64,000 bases of DNA from Deltaproteobacteria bacterium (GTDB taxonomy: Bacteria > Myxococcota > Kuafuiibacteriia > Kuafuiibacteriales > Kuafuiibacteriaceae). The notes beneath the pieces are model-generated. The model saw only the letters and a list, made by a program, of their open reading frames with translations, did no database searches and was not told where the DNA came from. This document shows, piece by piece, positions 28,852 to 39,102 of the stretch. A program made the position numbers and the translations under genes. Positions within the stretch are counted from its first letter, which is position 1. The number at the start of each line of letters is the position of its first letter. The DNA is taken from positions 46,852 to 110,851 of the forward strand of contig WYAZ01000137.1 in assembly GCA_011526105.1 (NCBI GenBank), written 5' to 3'.

Positions 28852-29775
28852 CTATCTTGCGAACCCCCGACCGATCCGCTTGACCTCCCACTGAAGCTCG
28901 AGCCCGAAACGCCCGGAGACCTCCGACTGCACCATCGCGGCCAGCTCCGAGACCTCTGCCGCCGTCGCGTGTCCGAGGTTGACAATGAAGTTCGCGTGCA
29001 AACTCGAGATCTCGGCGTCTCCCACCCTCCGGCCCTTCAAACCACAAGCCTCGATGAGCCGGCCGGCGTATTCGCCCGGCGGGTTCTTGAAGATGGAGCC
29101 CGCGTTGGGCTGCCCGATCGGTTGGGTTCGGCGTCGCGCGAGACGCATCTCGCGCAGGTGCTTGCGAGCACTCTCGACGTCACCGCGAGGCACCCGGAGC
29201 CAAGCTCCGAGGATGAACTCGTCTCTTAGAAAGCCGCTGCCGCGATACACGAAGCCACACGAAGGGCCGGGCCGACGCTCCAGCTCGAGATCTCCGTTGA
29301 GCAGCTCGACCGTCTCCACGAACGGGCCGATCTCTCCCCCGTGGGCCCCGGCGTTCATGATCAAGGCACCGCCGAAGGTCCCTGGAATCGTGGCCAGGAA
29401 CTCGGCCCCGGCGAGGCCGTCCTGCAGCATCTGAGACACCGCGCGCGAGTTGAGCGCACCCGCCCCGACGTAGATCCGTTCCGGTTCTGGGGGCGAAGGC
29501 GTCGTCACCTGGGCGAGCTCGCCCGACAAGCGCACGACCAAACCCGCGATGCCCGCATCGGAGATGAGCACGTTCGATCCGCTGCCGAGGACCGTCACCG
29601 GCACCTCGTGCTCGCGGGCAATTCGGAGGGCAGAGACGAGTTCGGCCGCGTTCTCGGGCCGCACGTAGGCTTCGGCCGGCCCCCCGATGCGAAAGGACAC
29701 TTTGGGCGCGAGCGGCTCATCAAAAGCCACGCGAGCGCCGACCTCCAAGCGCAACCTGTCCTTCCAGCCGCTCAT
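28852..29775 (-). CDS. murB: UDP-N-acetylenolpyruvoylglucosamine reductase MurB
   Basis: MurB reduces UDP-GlcNAc-enolpyruvate to UDP-MurNAc with FAD and NADPH in the cytosol. The protein has 307 residues, the short type II form. FAD-binding segments are [20 protein letters not shown] and [19 protein letters not shown] carries the catalytic Ser region. The C-terminal part has [17 protein letters not shown] and a catalytic Glu ([11 protein letters not shown]). The ATG overlaps the murC stop (ATGA). It is the last of the mur genes before the gap. Confidence 0.97.
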   Translation of the reverse strand: MSGWKDRLRLEVGARVAFDEPLAPKVSFRIGGPAEAYVRPENAAELVSALRIAREHEVPVTVLGSGSNVLISDAGIAGLVVRLSGELAQVTTPSPPEPERIYVGAGALNSRAVSQMLQDGLAGAEFLATIPGTFGGALIMNAGAHGGEIGPFVETVELLNGDLELERRPGPSCGFVYRGSGFLRDEFILGAWLRVPRGDVESARKHLREMRLARRRTQPIGQPNAGSIFKNPPGEYAGRLIEACGLKGRRVGDAEISSLHANFIVNLGHATAAEVSELAAMVQSEVSGRFGLELQWEVKRIGRGFAR

Positions 29776-31181
29776 CCCAAAGAGGCCTCCAGGGCAGAGA
29801 GGACCAGCCGGCCGGCTCGATAGATATCGCCGGCGCCAAAGGTGATGACCAGGTCGCCCGGTCGCACGGTGGACAGGATCTGCTCCGCGACCCGATCGAC
29901 GCTCTCCGCCAACTCGACGTGGCGATGCCCGGTCGCCCTCATGCGTTCGAGCAACACGTCGCTGCTCACCCCCGCGCGCGGGTCCTCACCCGCCGCGTAG
30001 ATCGGCGCGAGCACAACGACCTCCGCCTGGTGGAAGGCCACCGCAAACTCGTCCATCAGGTCGTGGGTCCGGGAGTAGCGGTGGGGCTGAAAGCCCACCA
30101 CGAGGCGTCGGTCGGGATACGCGCGGCGTGCACCTTCGAGCGTGACCCGAATCTCCTCGGGGTGATGGCCGTAGTCGTCCACGACCGTGACGCCGCCGAC
30201 CTCTCCTCGGATGGTGAAGCGCCGTTCGACCCCGTCGAAGGCAGCCAATGCAGCCGCGGTGGCCTCGAAGGGGACCCCGAGTTCCTCGGCGACGGCGATC
30301 GCCGCCAGGGCGTTTCGGACGTTGTGCTCGCCGAGCATCTGGAGACTGATCTCCCCGAGCAACCTGTCGAGGGCCCACACCTGAAACCGGGTGTCCGGAC
30401 CCGAGAACTCGACCTGTCGGGCGGAGATCTGAGCCTGCGGCGAGAGGCCATACGTCACGTATCGCTTCTCCACGCGAGGCAGAATGGCCTGCACCACGGG
30501 GTGGTCTCCGCAGAGCACGGCGAGGCCGTAGAAGGGGATGCGATTCACGAAGGAGATGAAGGCCTCGCGAATCTCGTCGATCCCCCCCTGATAGAAGTCG
30601 AGGTGCTCGGGATCGATGTTGGTGACGACGGCGATGCTCGGCGTCAGGTGCAAGAAGGAGCCGTCGGATTCGTCCGCCTCGGCCACCAGGTAGGAGCCAT
30701 GTCCGAGCTTGGCGTTGCTGCCGAGCTTGTTGACCTTGCCGCCCACGACGACGGTGGGATCGAGGCCGGCGTGGGTGAGAATGCTCGCCACCAAAGAGGT
30801 GGTGGTGGTCTTGCCGTGACTGCCGCCCACGGCGATCCCGAACTTGAGGCGCATCAGCTCGGCGAGCATCTCCGCCCGTCGAATCACCGGGGTTCGCTCG
30901 GCCCGAGCGGCGAGCACTTCTGGGTTGTCGCCGCGGACCGCGCTCGAGATCACGACGACGTCCGCGCCTTCTACGTTCTCTGCGGCGTGGCCGATGCGGA
31001 CGTCACCGCCGAGCTCGGCCAGCCTGCGCGTGGTGTCGGAGGCTTTGAGATCCGACCCACGAACCTGATAGCCCAAGTTGAGGAGCAGCTCCGCGATGCC
31101 ACTCATGCCGATTCCGCCAATACCGACGAAATGGATGATCCGGGTTCGGCGAGCCATTCCGGGACTGAGTGCCTCTCTCAT
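29772..31181 (-). CDS. murC: UDP-N-acetylmuramate--L-alanine ligase MurC
   Basis: MurC adds L-Ala to UDP-MurNAc with ATP, the first step of peptide stem assembly. The protein has 469 residues. Domain 1 has [20 protein letters not shown], the ATP loop is [11 protein letters not shown], the central part has [11 protein letters not shown], and the C-terminal domain has [18 protein letters not shown]. The ATG at 31181 overlaps the murG stop (ATGA); ATG 31157 is an alternative in-frame start that would give the more standard N-terminus [12 protein letters not shown]. Confidence 0.97.
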   Translation of the reverse strand: MREALSPGMARRTRIIHFVGIGGIGMSGIAELLLNLGYQVRGSDLKASDTTRRLAELGGDVRIGHAAENVEGADVVVISSAVRGDNPEVLAARAERTPVIRRAEMLAELMRLKFGIAVGGSHGKTTTTSLVASILTHAGLDPTVVVGGKVNKLGSNAKLGHGSYLVAEADESDGSFLHLTPSIAVVTNIDPEHLDFYQGGIDEIREAFISFVNRIPFYGLAVLCGDHPVVQAILPRVEKRYVTYGLSPQAQISARQVEFSGPDTRFQVWALDRLLGEISLQMLGEHNVRNALAAIAVAEELGVPFEATAAALAAFDGVERRFTIRGEVGGVTVVDDYGHHPEEIRVTLEGARRAYPDRRLVVGFQPHRYSRTHDLMDEFAVAFHQAEVVVLAPIYAAGEDPRAGVSSDVLLERMRATGHRHVELAESVDRVAEQILSTVRPGDLVITFGAGDIYRAGRLVLSALEASLG

Positions 31182-32272
31182 TTCTCTCCCCCTCGTCGAG
31201 CGACGAGCTCAGCGCAGACATCGACGATCTCGCGCGCCGCCTCCGGACGGCCGGCGCGACTCGCGGCTTGTTCCATACGGAGCAGGCGGTCTGGGGCTGC
31301 GCGCAACTCTCGGATCTTCTCCGCCAGCATCATTCCGTCGAGCTGGCGTTCGACCATCATCACCGCCGCGCCTGCCCTCACGACCGAGCGTGCGTTGAGT
31401 TCCTGGTGGTTGTCGGTGGCAAACGGATACGGCACGAGAATGGCCGGTTTCTTGGACACGAGGAGCTCGGCGATGGTGGTGGCCCCAGCCCGACACACAA
31501 CGAGATCCGTGCGCCTGTAGGCCGCGCTCATGTCGTCGATGAACGGCAGCACCTCGGCCTCAAACCCAATCTCGGCGTAGCCGCGCCGAACCAGCTCTTC
31601 GTCGGCGGTGCCGGTCTGGTGGATGATGTGAATCTTCTCGTCGAGATCTCCCAGGTGTCCTGCCGCCTCCACCATGCGCAGGTTGAGCGCGTGCGCTCCC
31701 TGAGAGCCGCCGAGCACGAGCACGGTGAACCGGGTCGTCGGCTGCTTCGACTGTAGGAAGTTGTCGAGCAACTGGCGCCGGATGGGATTGCCCAGCATCA
31801 TCACACGCTTCTTCTTGAAGTACGACTCGGACTCTTCGAAGGTGACGAAGATACGCTCCACGACTCGGCCGAGAATGCGGTTCGTCAGACCCGGCACCGT
31901 GTTCTGCTCCAAGATCGCGGTGGGAATACCGAGCAGGCGCGCGGCCAGAATGACAGGCCCGGACGCATAGCCGCCCACCCCCACCGCGACGTCCGGGGAG
32001 AATCGCCGAACGACACGAAAGGACTGAAACATCGAACGCGGGACGCTGAAGAGCGCACGCAGCGCTCCAAAAACCCCACGACCTTTGAGGCCCGCCACGT
32101 CGATGAACTCGATCTGATAGCCGAGCTCCGGAATGACCCGCGCCTCGATGCCGCGTTCGGTGCCGACGAAGAGGACCTGATTGCCGACCTGGCGCGTGGT
32201 CACCTCCTCGGCGAGCGCGACGCCCGGGTAGAGATGCCCCCCCGTACCCCCGCCGGCGATCAGCATCTTCAA
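31178..32272 (-). CDS. murG: UDP-N-acetylglucosamine--MurNAc lipid transferase MurG
   Basis: MurG transfers GlcNAc to lipid I to give lipid II at the cytosolic membrane face. The protein has 364 residues. The N-terminal Rossmann loop is [18 protein letters not shown], the second domain has [15 protein letters not shown], and the C-terminal site has [25 protein letters not shown] chose TTG 32272 because GGGGAG is 5 nt upstream and it overlaps the ftsW stop by four bases; ATG 32266 is the alternative. An open frame continues far upstream but only through ftsW on the same strand. Confidence 0.95.
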   Translation of the reverse strand: MKMLIAGGGTGGHLYPGVALAEEVTTRQVGNQVLFVGTERGIEARVIPELGYQIEFIDVAGLKGRGVFGALRALFSVPRSMFQSFRVVRRFSPDVAVGVGGYASGPVILAARLLGIPTAILEQNTVPGLTNRILGRVVERIFVTFEESESYFKKKRVMMLGNPIRRQLLDNFLQSKQPTTRFTVLVLGGSQGAHALNLRMVEAAGHLGDLDEKIHIIHQTGTADEELVRRGYAEIGFEAEVLPFIDDMSAAYRRTDLVVCRAGATTIAELLVSKKPAILVPYPFATDNHQELNARSVVRAGAAVMMVERQLDGMMLAEKIRELRAAPDRLLRMEQAASRAGRPEAAREIVDVCAELVARRGGEK

Positions 32273-33447
32273 GCGCGCTCCCCCCGCTTCTGCCAGACCT
32301 GCTCTGCGCTGATCCGAAGCAGGATGCCGATCGCGGTCAGGGTGACGACCTGTGACGAGCCACCGTAGGACAACAGAGGCAGCGTGAGACCCTTGGTGGG
32401 AACCAGCGCCACGACGACCGCCATGTTGGTGAGCGCCTGAACGCCGAGCCATGCGCTGATGCCAAACGCCAAGAACATCTGGAACCGATAACGCGCATCG
32501 AACGCGAGCTTCAGACCGCGTCCGATCAAGACCACAAAGAGCCCGACGACGACGACCGCGCCGACAAAGCCCAGCTCCTCGCCGACCACCGCGAAGATGA
32601 AGTCGGTGTGCGCCTCCGGCAGGAAGTAGAGCTTCTGCCGGCCAGCGCCCAGCCCCATACCCGTGAATCCACCGGAGCCAAACGAGACGAGCGACTCCCA
32701 AATCTGATAGCCGATGTCGGTCTTGTGGGCCTCCGGGTTCAGAAACACCGTGAGCCGCGCCAACGCATGAGGGCGACTCGTCACGTACAGCATCGCGAGC
32801 GGCGCGACCGCCAAGATGGACGCCAACAGGTATCCTATCTTGGTGCCGGCGAGGAACATCATGCTCCCCAGCACCGCGAAGATGATCGCGCTCGTCCCAA
32901 AGTCGGGCTGCGCGATGACGAGGAGAACGATGAAACTCGCAACCCCCACGTGCGGCAGAAAGCCGACCGAGAAAGACCGGACCTTCTCCCGCTTCTTCGC
33001 CAGGGAATGAGCCAGGTAGACGACCACCGCGAGCTTCGCGAGCTCGGCCGGTTGAAATCGAGCGGGTCCGATCGCGATCCAACGCATCGCGCCGTTTACG
33101 CGGCGCCCCACCCCGGGCACGTACACCAGGCACAAGAGCACGATCGTGAGACCTAGCAGCGGGTAGGCGAAGCGGCTCCACTTCTCGACCGGCGTCCGGA
33201 CCGCGATGGACAAGCCGATGAAGCCCACGAAGATCGAGACGACGTGCCGCGACAGGTAGCCCCCGAAGCTGCCGTTCTCTCCATACGCCCTGACCGCGCT
33301 CGCAGAGAAGACGAGCACGGTGCCAATGGACACTAGCGCCACCGTGGCCACGACGAGCCACGGGTCCACGCTCTTGGTCACGCGGCTTCGCGAGACCTCG
33401 GAGGGCAAGCTAAACGTCGTGGGCGCATTGGTGAGCGCTTCAGCCAT
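32269..33447 (-). CDS. ftsW: Peptidoglycan glycosyltransferase FtsW
   Basis: FtsW is the SEDS-family polymerase that makes septal glycan from lipid II, paired with FtsI. The protein has 392 residues with about 10 membrane helices. Conserved segments are AMRWIAIGPARFQPAELAKL, VIAQPDFGTSAII, GLGAGRQKLYFLPEAHTDFI and TKGLTLPLLSYGGSS. The cytoplasmic N-terminus is 25-30 residues. GAGGAG lies 5 nt before the ATG. It overlaps murD by 8 bases. Confidence 0.97.
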   Translation of the reverse strand: MAEALTNAPTTFSLPSEVSRSRVTKSVDPWLVVATVALVSIGTVLVFSASAVRAYGENGSFGGYLSRHVVSIFVGFIGLSIAVRTPVEKWSRFAYPLLGLTIVLLCLVYVPGVGRRVNGAMRWIAIGPARFQPAELAKLAVVVYLAHSLAKKREKVRSFSVGFLPHVGVASFIVLLVIAQPDFGTSAIIFAVLGSMMFLAGTKIGYLLASILAVAPLAMLYVTSRPHALARLTVFLNPEAHKTDIGYQIWESLVSFGSGGFTGMGLGAGRQKLYFLPEAHTDFIFAVVGEELGFVGAVVVVGLFVVLIGRGLKLAFDARYRFQMFLAFGISAWLGVQALTNMAVVVALVPTKGLTLPLLSYGGSSQVVTLTAIGILLRISAEQVWQKRGERA

Positions 33448-34804
33448 CGGTTCTCCTCATGGGGGCTAGGGACTGCACGAGACGCCGAAACTCGTCGCCC
33501 CGGTGTTCAAAGCTGCGAAATTGATCAAACGAGGCGCAGGCCGGGGACAGGAGCACCACGTCGCCGGGCACCGAAAGCGCCTGCGCCCGCATCACCGCGG
33601 AGGCGAGATCTCCGACGCGCTCGAGGACCGGCACCGCACCGTCGAAGGCAGCCGCCGCGATGCCCTCGGCTTGGCCGATCGCCATCACCGCTTTGACCGA
33701 GGGGCGCGAGGCTTCGACCAGGGGTTGCCAGCTCGCGCCTTTGTCTTTTCCGCCCGCGATCAGGATCTTCGGCCGTGAGAACGCTCTCACCGCGGTGCAC
33801 GCGGAGTCGACGTTGGTGGCCTTCGAGTCGTTGTAGTAGTCGACCCCGTCGAGCTCTCGGACTCGCTCCAAGCGATGAGGGAGTCCGGGGAAGCTCCGAA
33901 GACCGCGACGAAGCACCTCGGGGGAGAGAGCGAATGGCTCGACCGCGCGGAGGGCCGCGGCGGTGTTCGAGAGGTTGTGCCGACCCGGCAGGGCAGGCGA
34001 GGAGAACTCCGCCGACACGTCTTCCGCGGAGAACCAACGGACGTTCTCGTAGGCTCGGCCGAGATCGGCGAGGAGTTCATCCTCGGCGTTGAGTACGAGG
34101 CTGCCGTCTGGAGGCACGAGTTCCAGCAGCCGCGCCTTCGCGGCGGCATAGTGCGCCACGTCCGGATAACGATCGAGGTGGTCGGGCGTGAGGTTCAGCC
34201 ATACGCCCACCTCAAACCTGGCCGAGACCATCGACTCGAGCTGGTAGCTCGATAGCTCGAGCACTCCGACGTCGAAGGAGCCCTCCGCCATCTCGGTGGC
34301 GGGTCGTCCGAGGTTGCCGCCCACGAAGGTGCGATGCCCCCCGGTCTCGAGCAGATGGCCGACGAGCGCGGTGGTGGTCGACTTGCCGTTCGTTCCGGTG
34401 ATGGCGACCACCGGACGCTCGATGAACCAAGCGGCGAGCTCGACCTCACCCACCAGGACTCCGCGACGAAGCGCACCATGGAGTTCAGGACGCGTGCGCG
34501 GGACCCCGGGCGAGAGCACCACGAGATCTGCGGCGCCACAGAGCGCCGAATCGATGGGACCTACACACTCGGGCGAGAAGTCCTTCCGGAGAGCGGGGTC
34601 GAGCGCTTCGTACGCGCGCTCGTCCATCAGCCGAACCGAGGCCCCTCTTCCGACCAGCAGCCGAGCCGCCGAGAGCCCGCTGCGACCCGCGCCCACGACC
34701 ACCGCCTCCAAGCCGGAGAGCGATCGCCGTGCGCGCAGCGTGGAGACCGCGGTCAGCGCTTCTGGGCTCGGTCGGAAGGCTTCGATGGGGAGCGAGCTCA
34801 TCAT
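33440..34804 (-). CDS. murD: UDP-MurNAc-L-alanine--D-glutamate ligase MurD
   Basis: MurD adds D-Glu to UDP-MurNAc-L-Ala. The protein has 454 residues. Domain 1 begins at VVVGAGRSGLSAARLL, the ATP loop is GTNGKSTTTALVGH, the central part has LNLTPDHLDRYP and LPGRHNLSN, and the C-terminal part has NDSKATNVDS and AGGKDKG. I chose ATG 34804, five bases after the mraY stop, rather than GTG 34813, which lies in it. The upstream ORF extension is the mraY gene in another frame. Confidence 0.96.
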   Translation of the reverse strand: MMSSLPIEAFRPSPEALTAVSTLRARRSLSGLEAVVVGAGRSGLSAARLLVGRGASVRLMDERAYEALDPALRKDFSPECVGPIDSALCGAADLVVLSPGVPRTRPELHGALRRGVLVGEVELAAWFIERPVVAITGTNGKSTTTALVGHLLETGGHRTFVGGNLGRPATEMAEGSFDVGVLELSSYQLESMVSARFEVGVWLNLTPDHLDRYPDVAHYAAAKARLLELVPPDGSLVLNAEDELLADLGRAYENVRWFSAEDVSAEFSSPALPGRHNLSNTAAALRAVEPFALSPEVLRRGLRSFPGLPHRLERVRELDGVDYYNDSKATNVDSACTAVRAFSRPKILIAGGKDKGASWQPLVEASRPSVKAVMAIGQAEGIAAAAFDGAVPVLERVGDLASAVMRAQALSVPGDVVLLSPACASFDQFRSFEHRGDEFRRLVQSLAPMRRTDG

Positions 34805-34809
34805 TCGCT

Positions 34810-35895
34810 TCACCGCACCTTCAGGGTCGCGAGCCCGAGGATCGCCATGAGAATGGCCACGATCCAGAAACGCACGATCACTTTTGGCTCCGGCCACCCC
34901 GAGAGCTCGAAGTGGTGGTGAAGCGGCGCCATCTTGAAGATCCTCTTCTTGCGGAGCTTGAAGGAACCGACTTGCAGGATCACGGAGAGCGCCTCGGCCA
35001 AGAACACACCGTGAATGATCGCGCTGACGAACTCGTTCTTCGTGACGACCGCCAGGGCGCCCAGCGCCCCTCCGATGGAGAGCGACCCCACATCGCCCAT
35101 GAAGACCTCCGCCGGATGCGCGTTGTACCAAAGGAAGCCGAGTCCTGCCCCTCCGAGGGAGGCGCAGAACACCGCGAGTTCCGTCGCCGCCGGCAGATGC
35201 GGGATGCCCAGATACGCGGCCAAGTTGAAGCCAGAGAGCGTCACGCCCGCGGCATAGGCGAGAACGAGGAATACACCGGCGGAGATGACCGAAGGGACAA
35301 TCGCCAGCCCGTCGAGGCCATCGGTGAGGTTGAGCGCGTTCGCGGTGCCGAGCAGCACCAAGAGCGCCAGCACCACGTAGGCACCCATGCCGATGTCAGG
35401 GCTGAAGGTGCTGGGCTTCACGAGTGGAAGCGCGAGCCGGGTGTCGTAGTCAGTGAAACCAAAGAGGATGGCGAGCGCGACGAGCCCGACCAAGGTCTCA
35501 CCGATCAGCTTGTAACGGCCCGGCCAGCCCTTCGTGTTCTTCTTCGACACCTTCAGGTAGTCATCGATGAAGCCCACCGCCCCGTAGCCGATGAAGACCA
35601 CGAGCACCGCCCACAGGTGCGCATTCCGAAGGTCGGCCCACAGCAGCGTGGGCAGCAGCGTCGCGAAGATGATGAAGGTCCCGCCCATGGTGGGGGTGCC
35701 CTTCTTCTCCTTGTGGGTCTCGGGCCCGTCGTCGCGTACCTCCTGCCCCACCGCCATGCGCCTCAGCCAGCGAATGAAGGCGGGCCCGCTCACCACCGAC
35801 AGCAGCAGAGAGAAGACCGCTGCGAGCAGCACTCGAGAGGAAGGGTAGCGAAACAGGTTGATCCCGAGCTGCTCGTAAAGAAGCCAGTACAGCAT
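34810..35895 (-). CDS. mraY: Phospho-MurNAc-pentapeptide translocase MraY
   Basis: MraY makes lipid I from UDP-MurNAc-pentapeptide and undecaprenyl phosphate. The protein has 361 residues, the E. coli length, with about 10 membrane helices. Key segments are TPTMGGTFII, GFIDDYLKV (catalytic Asp pair), ANALNLTDGLDGLA and AEVFMGDVGSLSIGG, with a GHHHFE-like LHHHFELSGW near the end. The start ATG 35895 shares one base with the murF stop (TGATG). An open reading frame upstream of it would run back through murF. Confidence 0.97.
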   Translation of the reverse strand: MLYWLLYEQLGINLFRYPSSRVLLAAVFSLLLSVVSGPAFIRWLRRMAVGQEVRDDGPETHKEKKGTPTMGGTFIIFATLLPTLLWADLRNAHLWAVLVVFIGYGAVGFIDDYLKVSKKNTKGWPGRYKLIGETLVGLVALAILFGFTDYDTRLALPLVKPSTFSPDIGMGAYVVLALLVLLGTANALNLTDGLDGLAIVPSVISAGVFLVLAYAAGVTLSGFNLAAYLGIPHLPAATELAVFCASLGGAGLGFLWYNAHPAEVFMGDVGSLSIGGALGALAVVTKNEFVSAIIHGVFLAEALSVILQVGSFKLRKKRIFKMAPLHHHFELSGWPEPKVIVRFWIVAILMAILGLATLKVR

Positions 35896-37316
35896 CAGTG
35901 GGCCTCGCTCTCGAGTCGCTCGATGAACCGCTCCATGCGCATTCCACGGGATCCTTTCACCAGGATGGTGTCGCCGGGCTGCAGCCTGGCCCGCGTCCAC
36001 AGATAGAGTTGTTCGAGGTCTTCGGCCTCGTGCCGCGCCTCGAGCCCCGCCGCGAGCGCCTCGCGCGCGATGGGGGCCGCCTCCGGGCCTAGCGCCGCCA
36101 CGAGCGCCGCGCCTCTACGAACGGCGACAAGGCCCACCCTCGCGTGCTCTTCGCCCGAGAATGAGCCGAGCTCACGCATCTCTCCGAGCACGACGACGAA
36201 ACGTCCGCCCTCGCTCGCCGCCCTTCGCGCGACGGTCTCGATGGCCGCGATGGTCGAGGCCGCGTTGGCGTTGTAGCTGTCGTCGATCACCGTGAACGCA
36301 CCGACCGAACGCACCTCGAGGCGGCCGTGAGCGATCTCGGCGTGCTCCAGCGCGTGCTCCAACACACCCGGGGACCAAGCGCCAAAGCAGGGCAAGGTCG
36401 CCGCGGCCACGGCCGCCGCGGCGTTCACCGCGTTGTGGGGTCCGAGCACGGGGATTCGCGCGGCGAGGAGCTGACCGTCGACGGAGAGGACAATCGCTTC
36501 TCCGCCCGCCTGCGTCTCCGAGGACACCACGCGCACGTCAGCGGCCTCGTGCCAGCCGAAAGTCCTGCGGTGTCTGGCGGGCGACCGCTCCGCCTCGGCG
36601 ACCACACGTTCGTCGTCCAGATTGACGACCATGTAACCGCGTTCGGGGTCGAGCCCAGAGAAGATCTCACCCTTTGCCTTCGCGACAGCTTCGATCGATC
36701 CAAGCATGCCGATGTGAGCCGGCCCCACGTTCGTGATGAGGGCCGCATCTGGACGGGCGATCTCCGTCATCCGCGCGATCTCCCCCGGAGCGTTCATCCC
36801 CATCTCCACCACCGCGGCTCGATGCTCGTCCTCGAGTCCAAGCAGGGTCATGGGGAGACCGATGAGGTTGTTGAGGTTGCCCTCCGTCGCGAGGACCGTT
36901 CGGGTAGCAGAGAGCAGCGCGTAGAGAAGCTGCTTCGTCGTGGTCTTGCCGTTGGAGCCGGTGAGCGCGATGACCGGCACTCGAAAGCGTGCCCGGTGTG
37001 CGGCGGCGAGCGCGCCGAGACCTCGCAAGGTGTCCGGCACCTCCACCACCGGCACCCTTGCCGCGAGGCGAGCCAAACGATCGGGCGCGAGCCCGGTCTG
37101 TACGAGCAGCGCCGCGGCCCCGAACTCTATCGCCCGTTCGAGGAAGTCGTGAGCGTCGAAGTGCTCACCTCGGAGCGCAACGAAGAGCAGGCCCTCGAGA
37201 GGATCGCGGGTGTCGGTACACACCCCGTAGACATACACGTCGGTCTGGCCAATGAGGCGACCCGCCACTCTTCGCTCGACATCGCCGACCGAGAAGGACG
37301 CCCGCCTCATGATCAT
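35895..37316 (-). CDS. murF: UDP-MurNAc-tripeptide--D-Ala-D-Ala ligase MurF
   Basis: MurF adds the D-Ala-D-Ala dipeptide to complete the pentapeptide. The protein has 473 residues. The ATP loop is LTGSNGKTTTKQLL, then TEGNLNNLIGLPMTLL, the ATPase centre with EMGMNAPGEI, ITNVGPAHIGMLGS, and DDSYNANAAS, with ILVKGSRGMRMER near the end. ATG 37316 overlaps the murE stop (ATGA). A second ATG at 37310 is possible. Confidence 0.97.
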   Translation of the reverse strand: MIMRRASFSVGDVERRVAGRLIGQTDVYVYGVCTDTRDPLEGLLFVALRGEHFDAHDFLERAIEFGAAALLVQTGLAPDRLARLAARVPVVEVPDTLRGLGALAAAHRARFRVPVIALTGSNGKTTTKQLLYALLSATRTVLATEGNLNNLIGLPMTLLGLEDEHRAAVVEMGMNAPGEIARMTEIARPDAALITNVGPAHIGMLGSIEAVAKAKGEIFSGLDPERGYMVVNLDDERVVAEAERSPARHRRTFGWHEAADVRVVSSETQAGGEAIVLSVDGQLLAARIPVLGPHNAVNAAAAVAAATLPCFGAWSPGVLEHALEHAEIAHGRLEVRSVGAFTVIDDSYNANAASTIAAIETVARRAASEGGRFVVVLGEMRELGSFSGEEHARVGLVAVRRGAALVAALGPEAAPIAREALAAGLEARHEAEDLEQLYLWTRARLQPGDTILVKGSRGMRMERFIERLESEAH

Positions 37317-39094
37317 GGTTTGTCGGCCTCACCGTCCGTGGGCGGGCCATCGTCCGACACACGGCTAGCAGCACGAGACTCCGCGAGGTCAGCCGGGTCC
37401 TCGGCGAGAATCTCCGTCGTACCCACGACCTCGACCGCGTCCACGACTTGAGAGACGCCGACTTCCTCGGCGTCACTGATGTCTTCGAGATCATCCGCGG
37501 AGACCGCCTCGAGATCTCCGTCGTCGACCATCTCCGCGTCGGTATCGAGCGCGAGCACCTCGGGCGGCGGAGGCGGCTCCCCGGCGAGAATTCGGCGCGC
37601 TTCTTCGCGGTCATCGAACTTTCGGCGTTCCTCTCCCACGATCTGATAGGCCTCGTGGCCCTTCCCCGCGATGACGAGGACATCCTTGTCTCCGAGGAAC
37701 CCGATGGCGGTGCGGATGGCTGCACGTCGATCGAGCTCGACCACATAGGTCCTCGGGCGTGGAGCTCCCTCGAGTCGGCTGAAGCCGCCCTCGCCCAGGC
37801 CCTTCTCGATGGCGGCCGCGATCGCCTTCTCGTCTTCATTTCTGGGGTTGTCGTTCGTGACGATCGCGAGGTCCGCGTGCTCGGCGACGACCTTGCCCAT
37901 GAGCGGACGCTTGCCGACGTCGCGGTTTCCGCCGCAGCCAAAGACGACGATGAGCCGCCCTTCGGTCATCGGCCTGAGCGAGGAGAGCGTGCGCTGGAGC
38001 GCGTCGGGCGTGTGCGCGTAGTCGACGAACACACGTCGCCCTTGAGCGTCCGGGATGTGATCGAGGCGACCGGGGACCCGCTCGAGCGCTGAGAGGCCGC
38101 GGATGATGCGTGAACGCGAGAAGCCCATCGCGAGCGCCATACCCACCGCGACCAGCGCGTTCGAGAGGTTGTGCTCGCCGACGAGCTGGGTGCGGATGTC
38201 AAACGTACCCTTCGGGGTACGGATGCGAGCCTTGGTGCCCGAGAGGCCGTACTCGACCTCGAGCGCGGCGACGTCGGCCTCCGCCTTCGCCTGGGTCGAG
38301 ACGCGGAGCGTCTTGCCGTTCCATCCGCGTGCGAGTTCCTCGCCGCGAGCATCGTCGATGTTGACGACGGCCATGCGTCCTCGAGCGCGGCTCCGCGGCA
38401 GCACCTCGGTGAACAGCTTCTTCTTGGCTTCGAAGTACTCGTCCATCGAGGCGTGGTAGTCGAGGTGGTCCTGAGTGAGGTTCGTGAAGGCGACGACCTT
38501 GAAGTGCAGGCCGAGCACTCGCTCTTGAGCAAGCGCGTGGCTCGACACCTCCATCACCACATGGCTCACGCCATCCTTTGCCATCCGTGCGAGCACGCTC
38601 CCGAGAAAGACGGGGTCCGGGGTGGTGTGGCGCGCGGGGATGTGAACCTGCCCGTAACGACATTCCACGCTCCCGATGAGCCCGACGGATCGAGACGCCG
38701 CTTTGATGATCGACTCGAGGAAGTGAGTGACCGTGGTCTTCCCGTTGGTGCCGGTGACTCCGGCGAGAAGCAGCTTGCGCGAAGGTTGCTGATACAGATT
38801 GGAGGCCATGACCGCGAGGGCGCGGCGGGTGTTGGGGACGAGGACCACATCGGGACGCCCCTGTTGATCGGCGACCTCGGGCCACTCCTCGGCCAGCACC
38901 GCGAGCGCACCCTTCGACACCGCGTCCGGGATGTATGAGTGGCCGTCGGAGTTCGCCCCCCGGACGGCGACGAACAGGTCACCGGCCTCCACCCGTCTCG
39001 AGTCGAAGACGATCTGGCGTATGTCCGCGTCCAGGCGTCCCCGACGATCCGCGATGGCAATCCCGTTGATGAGTTCGTTGAGCTTCATGGTCAT
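37313..39094 (-). CDS. murE: UDP-MurNAc-L-Ala-D-Glu--meso-diaminopimelate ligase MurE, with acidic tail
   Basis: MurE adds the third residue of the stem peptide. The ATP loop is VTGTNGKTTVTHFLES. DNPRNED marks meso-diaminopimelate specificity. YAHTPDAL and GKGHEAYQ are typical. The enzyme proper ends near residue 504. A tail of 89 residues (505-593) follows, with 28 Asp/Glu, 3 Lys/Arg and a Pro run, absent from the usual ~495-residue enzymes. The start is ATG 39094, preceded by AAGGAA at 6 nt; upstream in-frame ATGs would read back into ftsI. The ftsI stop is 8 nt upstream. Confidence 0.95.
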   Translation of the reverse strand: MTMKLNELINGIAIADRRGRLDADIRQIVFDSRRVEAGDLFVAVRGANSDGHSYIPDAVSKGALAVLAEEWPEVADQQGRPDVVLVPNTRRALAVMASNLYQQPSRKLLLAGVTGTNGKTTVTHFLESIIKAASRSVGLIGSVECRYGQVHIPARHTTPDPVFLGSVLARMAKDGVSHVVMEVSSHALAQERVLGLHFKVVAFTNLTQDHLDYHASMDEYFEAKKKLFTEVLPRSRARGRMAVVNIDDARGEELARGWNGKTLRVSTQAKAEADVAALEVEYGLSGTKARIRTPKGTFDIRTQLVGEHNLSNALVAVGMALAMGFSRSRIIRGLSALERVPGRLDHIPDAQGRRVFVDYAHTPDALQRTLSSLRPMTEGRLIVVFGCGGNRDVGKRPLMGKVVAEHADLAIVTNDNPRNEDEKAIAAAIEKGLGEGGFSRLEGAPRPRTYVVELDRRAAIRTAIGFLGDKDVLVIAGKGHEAYQIVGEERRKFDDREEARRILAGEPPPPPEVLALDTDAEMVDDGDLEAVSADDLEDISDAEEVGVSQVVDAVEVVGTTEILAEDPADLAESRAASRVSDDGPPTDGEADKP

Positions 39095-39102
39095 CCCGTT
39101 CC

